Origin: a bacterium
Lineage (GTDB): Bacteria; Patescibacteria; Paceibacteria; UBA9973; UBA6065
Length of the DNA stretch: 5,568 nt
Assembly: GCA_030680695.1 (NCBI GenBank)
Contig: JAUXUT010000068.1
Location: 1-5,568 of the forward strand
Direction: 5' to 3'
A model generated the notes under the pieces. It was not told the DNA's origin. It worked only from the letters and a program-made list of their open reading frames with translations, and searched no databases. Positions 1 to 5,432 of the stretch are shown piece by piece. The number at the start of each line of letters is the position of its first letter. The first letter of the stretch is position 1. Position numbers and translations under genes: made by a program.

Positions 1-128
1 ATCGGCGCCGTCGACTCGCTGGGGATCAGGATCAGTTTGCGGTACTGGCGCTCCGCTTCGAGCTGGGTCAATTCGTAGACATCCGGGTCAAGTTTGGCAA
101 GGTCACCGCGGAATAAATAATCGGGCAT
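1..128 (-). CDS. glyA: serine hydroxymethyltransferase, N-terminal part (gene runs off the window)
   Basis: Read on the minus strand from the ATG at 128-126, this gives 42 residues before the window edge, starting MPDYLFRGDLAKLD and ending RKLILIPSESTAP. The pattern DPDVYELTQLEAERQ followed by LILIPSES matches the N-terminal helix and the LIASEN-type motif of serine hydroxymethyltransferase, a PLP enzyme of fold type I that interconverts serine and glycine and loads one carbon onto tetrahydrofolate in the cytoplasm. The Glu of the S-E-N/S motif, which lies in the active site of known enzymes, is present. The PLP lysine and everything downstream lie outside the window. The start is supported by an AAGGAGA ribosome site six bases upstream and by a promoter further up. 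The Pro in LIPSES and the Ser replacing Asn suggest a divergent clade like those I associate with Chloroflexota. A different PLP enzyme of the same fold is possible but less likely. Confidence 0.83.
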   Translation of the reverse strand, partial: MPDYLFRGDLAKLDPDVYELTQLEAERQYRKLILIPSESTAP

Positions 129-134
129 GGGAAA

Positions 135-141
135 TCTCCTT
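135..141 (-). promoter_or_regulatory. ribosome binding site of the glyA-like gene
   Basis: On the minus strand this reads AAGGAGA, a near-perfect Shine-Dalgarno sequence, with six bases between it and the ATG at 128-126. It fixes the start of the truncated gene. Confidence 0.85.
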
Positions 142-175
142 ATGAGAGTTTAGTTTTGGAATTGTTAGACAGTGA

Positions 176-204
176 ATTGTAGACCCGTGGGGGAAGAGGG
201 TCAA
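176..204 (-). promoter_or_regulatory. sigma70-type promoter for the glyA-like gene
   Basis: On the minus strand, a -35 hexamer TTGACC (204-199) and a -10 hexamer TACAAT (181-176) are separated by exactly 17 bases. Each hexamer differs from consensus at one position. Transcription would begin near 169, giving an untranslated leader of about 40 bases before the ATG at 128. Spacing, orientation and distance all fit, so this is the best-supported promoter on the left side of the window. Confidence 0.72.
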
Positions 205-250
205 GTGTTTGTCGAACCAGTGTTCGCCGAAACCCATGACAAACTCGTAC

Positions 251-279
251 TTGTTTTTGATTATGGTTTTTGCTATGCT
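251..279 (+). promoter_or_regulatory. candidate extended -10 promoter for the large secreted-protein gene
   Basis: TTGTTT (251-256) and TATGCT (274-279) are 17 bases apart, and TGC directly precedes the -10, forming an extended -10 (TGn). The -35 matches consensus at only three of six positions. Initiation would fall near 286 and leave a leader of about 190 bases before the ATG at 478. I found no better plus-strand promoter between here and the gene, but chance occurrence in this AT-rich patch is possible. Confidence 0.4.
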
Positions 280-421
280 ATTCGTGGAGGGATGTCCTAC
301 GAAAGTCTGCATGGGAGGTGCCAGGGGATAGTATCTTTCTCTACCTGCACAAAATATTCAGGCAGCTGTGATCTGATACCTTAGTTTGGACGCTTATGAG
401 TTATCAGGGAGCTAATAGCGA

Positions 422-450
422 AACCGGCCGATTGCGGCCGGTTATTTGTT
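422..450 (+). terminator. intrinsic-terminator-like hairpin upstream of the large gene
   Basis: AACCGGCCG (422-430) and CGGCCGGTT (435-443) form a perfect 9-bp stem around the 4-base loop ATTG, followed by ATTTGTTT. That is the shape of a rho-independent terminator reading on the plus strand. The minus-strand side has no T-run, so it would not stop transcription in that direction. It is oddly placed, because the gene to its left reads away from it. It may be an attenuator for the gene at 478 or the end of a small RNA. Confidence 0.6.
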
Positions 451-459
451 TAAGGAATA

Positions 460-474
460 GTCCCTGGGAGGGAC
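460..474 (+). promoter_or_regulatory. Shine-Dalgarno sequence of the large gene, buried in a small hairpin
   Basis: The purine run GGGAGGGA (466-473) lies just before the ATG at 478 and is the likely ribosome site. The five bases GTCCC (460-464) are the perfect complement of GGGAC (470-474) around the loop TGGGA, so the ribosome site can fold on itself. Whether this hairpin is stable enough to matter in the cell cannot be told from sequence alone. Confidence 0.5.
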
Positions 475-477
475 GAA

Positions 478-3400
478 ATGAAAAACATGAAACTTCTCAA
501 TATTTTTGTAGTTTGGATGTTTGCGTTTTCACTGTTTGGGAACCCTGTTCCCATATCCGCACAGGATGCGGACAATGATATTCTCTATACTAGCGACGCA
601 GACTTCGACCGGGGAACGCTGGCAAGTATTAACCATGATGCGCCCTACAATAATCAGCTTCAACTCGACTCACAAACGAAGCCTTTCCCTTTCATAAACG
701 TAGCCGCGTCTGGTCGTGGCACGGTAGTTCGGACAAACACAAAGACGGGTGAAATCGTCGGCGAGTATCGAACGGCGCCTGAAGGGCGTGGTTTGAATCC
801 ATCCCGCACCACCGTCGATCTATTTGGTAATGTATGGACTGCCAACCGGGATGAGTCCGACTCTATCAATGATGTTCCGCATGGGTCAACTGTTAAGATC
901 GGGATCATCGTTGGTGGTACCCGGGTTGACGAGACTGGCCTTCCCAAACCAGATGGAGAGTATCTGGCTCCACCGTTTGATTACAACACCTGCGTTGACA
1001 GAGATGCGGATGGTCTGATCCGAACTTCGCAAGGACTTAATCATGTTCTAGATTGGCCCGATATCACGGACGGACAGGGCGGAACCGATGGTGTTGTTCA
1101 GGATGCCGTTGACGAATGTATCCTCATCTATCAACGCCTGCCCAATGCAGAAAGCGCCCGGCATGTATCAGTAGATGCTGATAATAACGTGTGGGTTGGC
1201 GGCTACCCATTTGTGTTGCGCATGTTTTACAAACTGGATAGCGCTACCGGCGCTATTCTCGACTCATTCGATGCCCGTAAGTATGGCTGTGGCGGTTATG
1301 GCGGACTCATCGACGGGAACGGCATCCTATGGTCTGTAGGCGGCCCGCTGCTGCGCTACGACCCCGTTGCCAAGACAGGGTTTTGTATCCATCAATATGG
1401 ATATGGTTTAAGCATAGACACCAATGGATATATTTGGATGTCTTTATGGGATGGCGGTATTGTCAAAATCGCACCGGATGGCACAGTCATGCCCGGATTT
1501 CCAAAATCGACCCATCCATCATCAATGACGACACTATCGACGGCCGCTTCCGATACGAACCAAACGGTGGCTCCATCGGCACAAAACGAAGCAAGCAGCC
1601 CAACCACGCCTCTGGTTGAACGTGAACCGGTTACTTCTCAGGCAGCGCCGGCACGAAGCGAGGCGGGGACCCCAATCACACCTCTCGCAAATGGTGAGGT
1701 TTTCCATTTCCAAGTGGCGCCAGTTGACGATTGGGTACAGTCATCCAGTTCGTGGACGCCGGGAGCAACCATCACACTGACAATCGAAGACGGCAGCAAC
1801 GTGTTGTACTCCACCTCGCAGATGGCGGATTCCAATGGTTACTTCAACTTCAACCTTTGGGACATGTTTGACCTGCAACGCGGACAAGTGGTGACTGTTT
1901 CGGATGGCACGACAATTAAATCTCATACAATAATGCCACTGTACGTAGATGGCCTTGATATTACAACAGACACCGTTTTCGGCCGCGCCAAATCTGGTGA
2001 CAATGTAGATGTCTGGGTACATGGAGATGGGTGGATGTCCGTGGCGACTGATGGCTCCGGAAATTGGATTGCCGATTTCACCGGTCAAACTGATCTAACC
2101 TACCTCTCCAATGGCGGTTCGCAACAAGTTGACAGTGATGGCGACTCGACTGTGGTCGGGTGGGCCAGCCCAAAATTTCAAGTTGCACCTGTTGACAATT
2201 GGGTGCAATCATCCAGTTCGTGGACGCCAGGTGCCACCATCTCACTGACTATCAAAAATGGCGGTACAGTCGTGTATTCTGATGCGCAAATAGCGGACAT
2301 CAATGGCTACTTCAACTTCAACTTATGGAACGTATTTGACTTACAACGAGGTCAGGAGGTAATTGTCTCAGACGGTACAACAACAAAGACCCATACAGTA
2401 ACCAATCTTTTTGTGAACAACATCAATGTGATAACTGACAATATTTTTGGTCAAGCCGATAGTGGCACCAGTGTGGACATATGGGTACATGGCAATGGCG
2501 GGATGACTGTCACAGCGGACAGCGGTGGAAATTGGACTGCTGATTTCTCCAGCATGACCGATCTCACCTATTTGTCAGATGGAGGCTCGCAACAAACTGA
2601 TGACGATGGCGATTCCACTGGAGTATGGTGGTCCAGCCCCAGATTCCAAGTATCTCCAGAGGATGACTGGGTTCAATCGTGGAGGCAATGGACACCGGGA
2701 GCGACTATTTCACTAACCATCAAAGATAGCGGGGTAGTAGTGTATACCGATTCTCAGATCGCTGATGCTGATGGTAACTTCAACTTCAACTTGTGGGATG
2801 TGTTCGACTTGCAGCGCGGACAAGAGGTGACGGTCTCCGATGGCACAACAACAAAGACTCATACGGTGCTTGATCTGTTCGTAGATGGTGTCGATGTGAC
2901 AGCTGACGATATATTCGGTCGAGCAGAGGCCGGCGCCAGCGTGGACGTATGGGTGCATGGCAATGGCGGGATGTCTGTCACAGCGGACAGCGGTGGAAAT
3001 TGGACTGCTGATTTCTCCGGCATGACTGATCTCACCTATTTGTCAGATGGAGGCTCGCAACAAATCGACAACGACGGCGATGCTACCGGCGTGTGGTGGG
3101 CCAGCCCCAGATTCCAGGTTGCGCCGGAGGATGACTGGATACAGTCGTGGAGTCGATGGAGTCCGGGAGCCACCATCTCCCTGACAATTAAAGATAGCGG
3201 GGTAGTAGTGTATACCGACTCTCAGATCGCTAACACCAATGGTAACTTCAACTTCAACTTGTGGGATGTGTTCGACTTGCAACGTGGACAAGAGGTCACG
3301 ATCTCCGATGGCACAAGCGTTAAATCTCACACAGTCATGCCATTATATGTGGATGGCGTGGATCTGATGACCGATACGATATTCGGCCGAGCAGACGCCA

Positions 3401-5043
3401 ACACGGATGTGGAAATCTGGGTGCATGGCGACGGCAACAAGCACGTCACAGCCGACGGTTCCGGGAACTGGACCGCTAATTTCTCCGGCCAGTCCGATCT
3501 GACTTACCTCTCCGATGGTGGTTCGCAGCAGACGGATGACGATGGCGATTCTACCGGAGTGTGGTGGTCCAGCCCCAGTTTCCAGGTTGCACCTGACGAT
3601 CATTGGATCCAGTCATGGAACCGATGGACACCGCAGACAACCATCTCGCTGACCATTAAAGACGGCGGCATTGTGATCTATACCGACACGCAAATGACTG
3701 ACGACCGCGGTTTTTTCAACTTTAATGTTTGGGATGTTGATCTGGTAACCGGTCATCAGGTGGTCGTCTCAGACGGGACAATCGCAAAGACACATACCGT
3801 GACGAATGTCAACGTTGACGAAATAGATGCAGACGCAGATCAGATTCGCGGCACCGCCAATCCGGGCGCGCGTGTGTGGGTATGGGCATATCTATTCAAT
3901 GAAGGCTCCGGCAGATCCGCAGTGGCTGACTCAAGCGGCAATTGGATGGTTGATTTTTCAAAGGCATCGGATGGACACCAGATATATGACATTACCGACA
4001 TTACCCGCATCAATGCCAATGAATTCGACGATGACGGCGACTCAACCTACCGACAATTTGGCCCACCAACCCAGCAGAATCGCGGCGTGGCTGTTACACC
4101 TAGCGACAATCACGTCTGGATTGCCAATAGCGGCGTTGGTACGGTCACACGGCTCGACAATGATGGAAACATAATCAAGATTATCGATACCGGGCAGGAG
4201 CCTACTGGGGTGGCTGTAGATGCGGCAGGCAAGGTATGGGCCACCAACATGGGCTCGAATAATGCAGTGCGAATTGACCCGAATGCAGGTACGGATGGAT
4301 TGGGAGCAATTGACCTGACAGTTGATCTCGGCCCGGACGCCTGGCCATATAATTACAGCGACATGACAGGAGCAGTAGTGGTGGGGTCTACATCACCGCA
4401 AGGTTTCTGGACGGTGGTCCAGGACAGTCAAACTACGGGATTCGAGTGGGGTCGTATCATCTGGAACACGGAGCCGCAAGGCAACGAACCGCCTGGAACC
4501 GCCATTGTTGTGGAAGCACGTTCAGCCGATACGGAAGCCGGGCTGGGTGGGCAAGCTTTCCAGCCTGTTATGAATGGGGAGCCTTTCTCCATGTTTGGCC
4601 GCTTTATTGAAGTCCGGGTTACCTTGAAGGCCAGCCCGAGTGGAGACAGTCCAGTGCTTTCAGATATTCGCGTCCAACCGCACGTCCTGTATGTGGATAT
4701 CGACATCAAACCAGGCAGCGACCCCAACGGGATCAATTGCAAAAATAAAAAAGAAGAGATCGCTGTTGCCGTGCTTTCAACCGACAACTTCGACGCACTG
4801 ACTGTAGACCACACTACCGTGACGTTTGAAGGCGCCAAAGAAATACATGTGGTCAAGAAAACAGGAATACCTCATCGTCATGTCGAAGATGTGGATTTCG
4901 ATGGAGATATGGATCTGGTGTTCCACTTCATGTTGAGAGACACAACACTTGCCTGTGATTCAACAACAGGGCAACTTTATGGATTAACCTATGGTGGGAT
5001 CCCTATAGAAGGAACGGACAGTGTTTGGATGATCAGTCGTTAA
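478..5043 (+). CDS. secreted beta-propeller protein interrupted by five 156-residue repeats, with C-terminal IDIKPGSDPN domain
   Basis: This is a protein of 1521 residues. Residues 1-28 are a signal peptide: basic MKNMK start, hydrophobic core, probable cut after ISA at 28. Residues 35-341 are propeller-like, with blade motifs of the GNVW/NNVW type at Trp 120, 239, 285 and 320. They also carry a DRDADG calcium-type loop at 174-179 and four cysteines (172, 214, 271, 303), possibly two disulfides. Residues 342-410 are a Ser/Thr/Pro/Ala linker. Residues 411-1197 are five tandem repeats without cysteine, each probably two Ig-like beta halves and ending in D-x-D-G-D. Residues 1202-1271 return to propeller (HVW at 1214, KVW at 1254). 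Residues 1272-1402 are a beta-rich region, and 1405-1521 carry DIDIKPGSDPNGIN with cysteines 1421 and 1493. The propeller resembles the Vgb/NHL-like repeat family, but I see no basis for calling a lyase. There is no LPXTG motif or C-terminal membrane segment, so it is probably secreted or held noncovalently. The start at 478 is set by GGGAGGGA; Met4 is an alternative. The function is unknown; a surface binding or structural role is an inference. Confidence 0.9.
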   Translation: MKNMKLLNIFVVWMFAFSLFGNPVPISAQDADNDILYTSDADFDRGTLASINHDAPYNNQLQLDSQTKPFPFINVAASGRGTVVRTNTKTGEIVGEYRTAPEGRGLNPSRTTVDLFGNVWTANRDESDSINDVPHGSTVKIGIIVGGTRVDETGLPKPDGEYLAPPFDYNTCVDRDADGLIRTSQGLNHVLDWPDITDGQGGTDGVVQDAVDECILIYQRLPNAESARHVSVDADNNVWVGGYPFVLRMFYKLDSATGAILDSFDARKYGCGGYGGLIDGNGILWSVGGPLLRYDPVAKTGFCIHQYGYGLSIDTNGYIWMSLWDGGIVKIAPDGTVMPGFPKSTHPSSMTTLSTAASDTNQTVAPSAQNEASSPTTPLVEREPVTSQAAPARSEAGTPITPLANGEVFHFQVAPVDDWVQSSSSWTPGATITLTIEDGSNVLYSTSQMADSNGYFNFNLWDMFDLQRGQVVTVSDGTTIKSHTIMPLYVDGLDITTDTVFGRAKSGDNVDVWVHGDGWMSVATDGSGNWIADFTGQTDLTYLSNGGSQQVDSDGDSTVVGWASPKFQVAPVDNWVQSSSSWTPGATISLTIKNGGTVVYSDAQIADINGYFNFNLWNVFDLQRGQEVIVSDGTTTKTHTVTNLFVNNINVITDNIFGQADSGTSVDIWVHGNGGMTVTADSGGNWTADFSSMTDLTYLSDGGSQQTDDDGDSTGVWWSSPRFQVSPEDDWVQSWRQWTPGATISLTIKDSGVVVYTDSQIADADGNFNFNLWDVFDLQRGQEVTVSDGTTTKTHTVLDLFVDGVDVTADDIFGRAEAGASVDVWVHGNGGMSVTADSGGNWTADFSGMTDLTYLSDGGSQQIDNDGDATGVWWASPRFQVAPEDDWIQSWSRWSPGATISLTIKDSGVVVYTDSQIANTNGNFNFNLWDVFDLQRGQEVTISDGTSVKSHTVMPLYVDGVDLMTDTIFGRADANTDVEIWVHGDGNKHVTADGSGNWTANFSGQSDLTYLSDGGSQQTDDDGDSTGVWWSSPSFQVAPDDHWIQSWNRWTPQTTISLTIKDGGIVIYTDTQMTDDRGFFNFNVWDVDLVTGHQVVVSDGTIAKTHTVTNVNVDEIDADADQIRGTANPGARVWVWAYLFNEGSGRSAVADSSGNWMVDFSKASDGHQIYDITDITRINANEFDDDGDSTYRQFGPPTQQNRGVAVTPSDNHVWIANSGVGTVTRLDNDGNIIKIIDTGQEPTGVAVDAAGKVWATNMGSNNAVRIDPNAGTDGLGAIDLTVDLGPDAWPYNYSDMTGAVVVGSTSPQGFWTVVQDSQTTGFEWGRIIWNTEPQGNEPPGTAIVVEARSADTEAGLGGQAFQPVMNGEPFSMFGRFIEVRVTLKASPSGDSPVLSDIRVQPHVLYVDIDIKPGSDPNGINCKNKKEEIAVAVLSTDNFDALTVDHTTVTFEGAKEIHVVKKTGIPHRHVEDVDFDGDMDLVFHFMLRDTTLACDSTTGQLYGLTYGGIPIEGTDSVWMISR
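1585..1698 (+). repeat. duplicated 14-residue segment in the low-complexity linker
   Basis: The linker between propeller blade four and the first large repeat holds two related 14-residue segments without gaps: NEASSPTTPLVERE (1585-1626) and SEAGTPITPLANGE (1657-1698), with starts 72 bases apart. Glu-Ala, Thr-Pro-Leu and the final Glu are kept. The stretch is rich in Ser, Thr, Pro and Ala, as expected for a flexible, possibly glycosylated spacer. It looks like an old, short internal duplication. Confidence 0.45.
1708..2175 (+). repeat. repeat unit 1
   Basis: Residues 411-566. It has the Ser-rich start VQSSSSWTPGA, shared at the DNA level with unit 2 over a 20-base identical stretch near 1741 and 2209. 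Its acidic motif is DSDGDST at 552-558. The usual GVWW after the acidic motif is replaced by VVGW, so it is one of the more diverged units. Confidence 0.88.
2176..2643 (+). repeat. repeat unit 2
   Basis: Residues 567-722. Its first half resembles unit 1 (QSSSSWTPGA), while its second half is nearly identical in DNA to the second half of unit 3. The acidic motif is DDDGDST at 708-714, followed by GVWWSSP. It has more Asn than other units around VNNINVITDNIFGQ. Confidence 0.88.
2644..3111 (+). repeat. repeat unit 3
   Basis: Residues 723-878. Its first half is closest in DNA to unit 4 and its second half is closest to unit 2, so it reads as a hybrid of its neighbours. The acidic motif is DNDGDAT, starting at residue 864. 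Confidence 0.88.
3112..3579 (+). repeat. repeat unit 4
   Basis: Residues 879-1034. The first half shares long identical DNA stretches with unit 3 (for example 3190-3218 and 3241-3281). The second half differs more, with GDGNKHVTADGSGNW and GQSDLTYLS, closer to unit 1 in its GQ.DLTYLS wording. The acidic motif is DDDGDST, starting at residue 1020. Confidence 0.88.
3580..4068 (+). repeat. repeat unit 5, diverged terminal unit
   Basis: Residues 1035-1197. The core pattern stays (FQVAPDDHWIQSW, FFNFNVWDVDL, VSDGT, SGNWMVDF, DDDGDST at 1184-1190). FDLQRGQ has become VDLVTGHQ, the second half is longer and rewritten around VWVWAYLFNEGSG, and the end is RQFGPP instead of GVWWSSP. It caps the array and leads back into the propeller. 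Confidence 0.82.
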
Positions 5044-5070
5044 AAATTATGATTGATCGAAAATAGATAG

Positions 5071-5109
5071 AGGCATGGTTCAGCCATAGTTTTAGGCCGA
5101 ACCATGCTT
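5071..5109 (+). terminator. stem-loop after the large gene, possible weak terminator
   Basis: GCATGGTTC (5073-5081) and GAACCATGC (5099-5107) are perfect complements. One wobble pair and one A-T pair extend the stem outward, and a short inner GCC/GGC helix follows after one mismatch. The element starts about 28 bases after the stop codon, the right place for a terminator. Only TTCT follows, not a real T-run, so rho-dependent ending or an RNA 3'-end stabilising role is equally possible. The bases from 5110 to 5243 show nothing I can name. Confidence 0.4.
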
Positions 5110-5243
5110 CTACCACAGCCTTTATCTGAAATTGACAGCTGGAATATTTACAGGTTGTTTCGGACTCTCAGTTTTTCTATCCATTGGGAAATCCAAAGGC
5201 AGCCAAGGGGAAAGTCGCCAATGTTTTCGGGCATCGTCCTTTA

Positions 5244-5272
5244 TTGACATTCCCTCCCCCCTCAGGTAGAAT
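5244..5272 (+). promoter_or_regulatory. near-consensus sigma70 promoter for the tRNA-Ala genes
   Basis: A perfect -35 TTGACA (5244-5249) and -10 TAGAAT (5267-5272, one mismatch) are 17 bases apart. The start would be near 5279-5280, about 14 bases before the first tRNA. The bases between -10 and the start (AGCCGTC) are GC-rich, as in stable-RNA promoters under stringent control. It is the strongest promoter in the window and probably drives both tRNAs. Confidence 0.8.
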
Positions 5273-5293
5273 AGCCGTCGCCTTTTGAATGAC

Positions 5294-5366
5294 GGGCCTG
5301 TAGCGCAGTTGGGAGCGCGCCTCAATCGCACTGAGGAGGTCAGGGGTTCGAATCCCCTCAGGTCCA
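5294..5366 (+). tRNA. tRNA-Ala, anticodon CGC
   Basis: The 73-base cloverleaf has an acceptor stem at 5294-5300 with 5359-5365, a D stem GCGC/GCGC, an anticodon stem CCTCA/TGAGG, loop ATCGCAC with CGC at 5327-5329, a five-base variable loop and T arm AGGGG/CCCCT with TTCGAAT. The anticodon CGC reads GCG, alanine. The acceptor holds G3:U70, the main identity mark for alanyl-tRNA synthetase, and base 73 is A. The next bases are CTG, so CCA is not encoded and must be added enzymatically. Confidence 0.97.
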
Positions 5367-5371
5367 CTGGG

Positions 5372-5426
5372 CAGTGACCAGAAGCCAGTTATCAGTAGTC
5401 AGTCACTGTCCACGAACTGATTACTG
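5372..5426 (+). repeat. heptamer array with inverted tail, between the two tRNA genes
   Basis: From 5372 to 5406 there are five consecutive 7-base units all starting with CAG: CAGTGAC, CAGAAGC, CAGTTAT, CAGTAGT, CAGTCAC. From 5413 to 5426 two units are inverted: CGAACTG and ATTACTG, which read CAGTTCG and CAGTAAT on the other strand. The first and fifth units also pair as CAGTGAC/GTCACTG (5372-5378 with 5402-5408). The period is exact, with no base gained or lost in the forward part. This is noncoding DNA and its function is unknown. Confidence 0.6.
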
Positions 5427-5432
5427 AAAATT

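Larger units (their letters stand above)
280..477 (+). other. untranslated leader or separate small RNA upstream of the large gene; no credible protein gene
   Basis: With the bases from 129, this makes a gap of about 350 bases between divergent genes. Short reading frames here (172-384 and 396-578) have no ribosome site and no recognisable product, so I do not call them. The stretch holds a weak stem CTGATA/TATCAG (373-378 with 402-407), a strong GC hairpin with a T-rich tail (422-450), and a hairpin over the Shine-Dalgarno sequence (460-474). If the promoter at 251-279 is used, the RNA would be either a 5' leader with a built-in stop signal or a small RNA of about 165 bases ending near 450. 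I recognise no known riboswitch class. Confidence 0.3.
1708..4068 (+). repeat. array of five tandem coding repeats, 468 bp (156 residues) each except the last
   Basis: The units begin at the Phe of FQV(A/S)P at 1708, 2176, 2644, 3112 and 3580. The first four are exactly 468 bp with no insertion or deletion; the fifth runs about 489 bp. The first half of each unit carries W(T/S)PGATISLTI, then NFNLWD.FDLQRGQ and VSDGT. The second half carries FGRA...VWVHG, then GNW.A.F, TYLS.GGSQQ and D-x-D-G-D-(S/A)-T. The two halves look alike in outline (small residues before a beta strand, then D..G-N-F/W ending in F), so the array may be ten Ig-like domains. Such arrays usually act as stalks or binding surfaces in extracellular proteins. 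Confidence 0.93.

Noticed and set aside
172..384. Plus-strand reading frame of 70 residues in the divergent intergenic region
   Set aside because: It has no ribosome site before the ATG and no recognisable motif, it overlaps the minus-strand promoter, and its composition is not coding-like.
340..450. Cyclic-di-GMP or other known riboswitch aptamer in the leader
   Set aside because: Fragments such as GGACGC and GCGAAACCGGCC look suggestive, but the conserved core wording and helix order of the cyclic-di-GMP-I class is absent, and no other class I know fits.
396..578. Plus-strand frame of 60 residues overlapping the start of the large gene
   Set aside because: It has no ribosome site, it crosses the terminator-like hairpin, and it overlaps the signal peptide of a clear gene in another frame.
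583..1500. Streptogramin (virginiamycin B) lyase, an antibiotic-resistance enzyme
   Set aside because: The blade pattern is shared with that family, but the protein is exported, split by a repeat array, and shows no catalytic residues I can place. A resistance call is not supported.
1708..4068. CRISPR array or mobile element
   Set aside because: The 468-bp repeats are in one open frame, adjacent without spacers, and encode a coherent protein domain. There are no transposase, terminal inverted repeats or short target duplications.
4428..4856. Minus-strand frame of 142 residues and other long antisense frames inside the large gene
   Set aside because: They are shadows of a continuous 1521-codon gene with repeats and domains that make sense. 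None has a ribosome site or a recognisable product.
5132..5160. Second promoter starting with TTGACA at 5132-5137
   Set aside because: The -35 hexamer is perfect, but no acceptable -10 lies 16-18 bases downstream, and nothing begins there.
5122..5367. Minus-strand reading frame of 81 residues beginning MDLRGFEPLTSSVR
   Set aside because: Its first part is the reverse complement of the tRNA-Ala gene. The GFEPLTSSVRLRRAPNCATGP-like text is a well-known false protein from tRNA genes. There is no independent coding sign in the rest.
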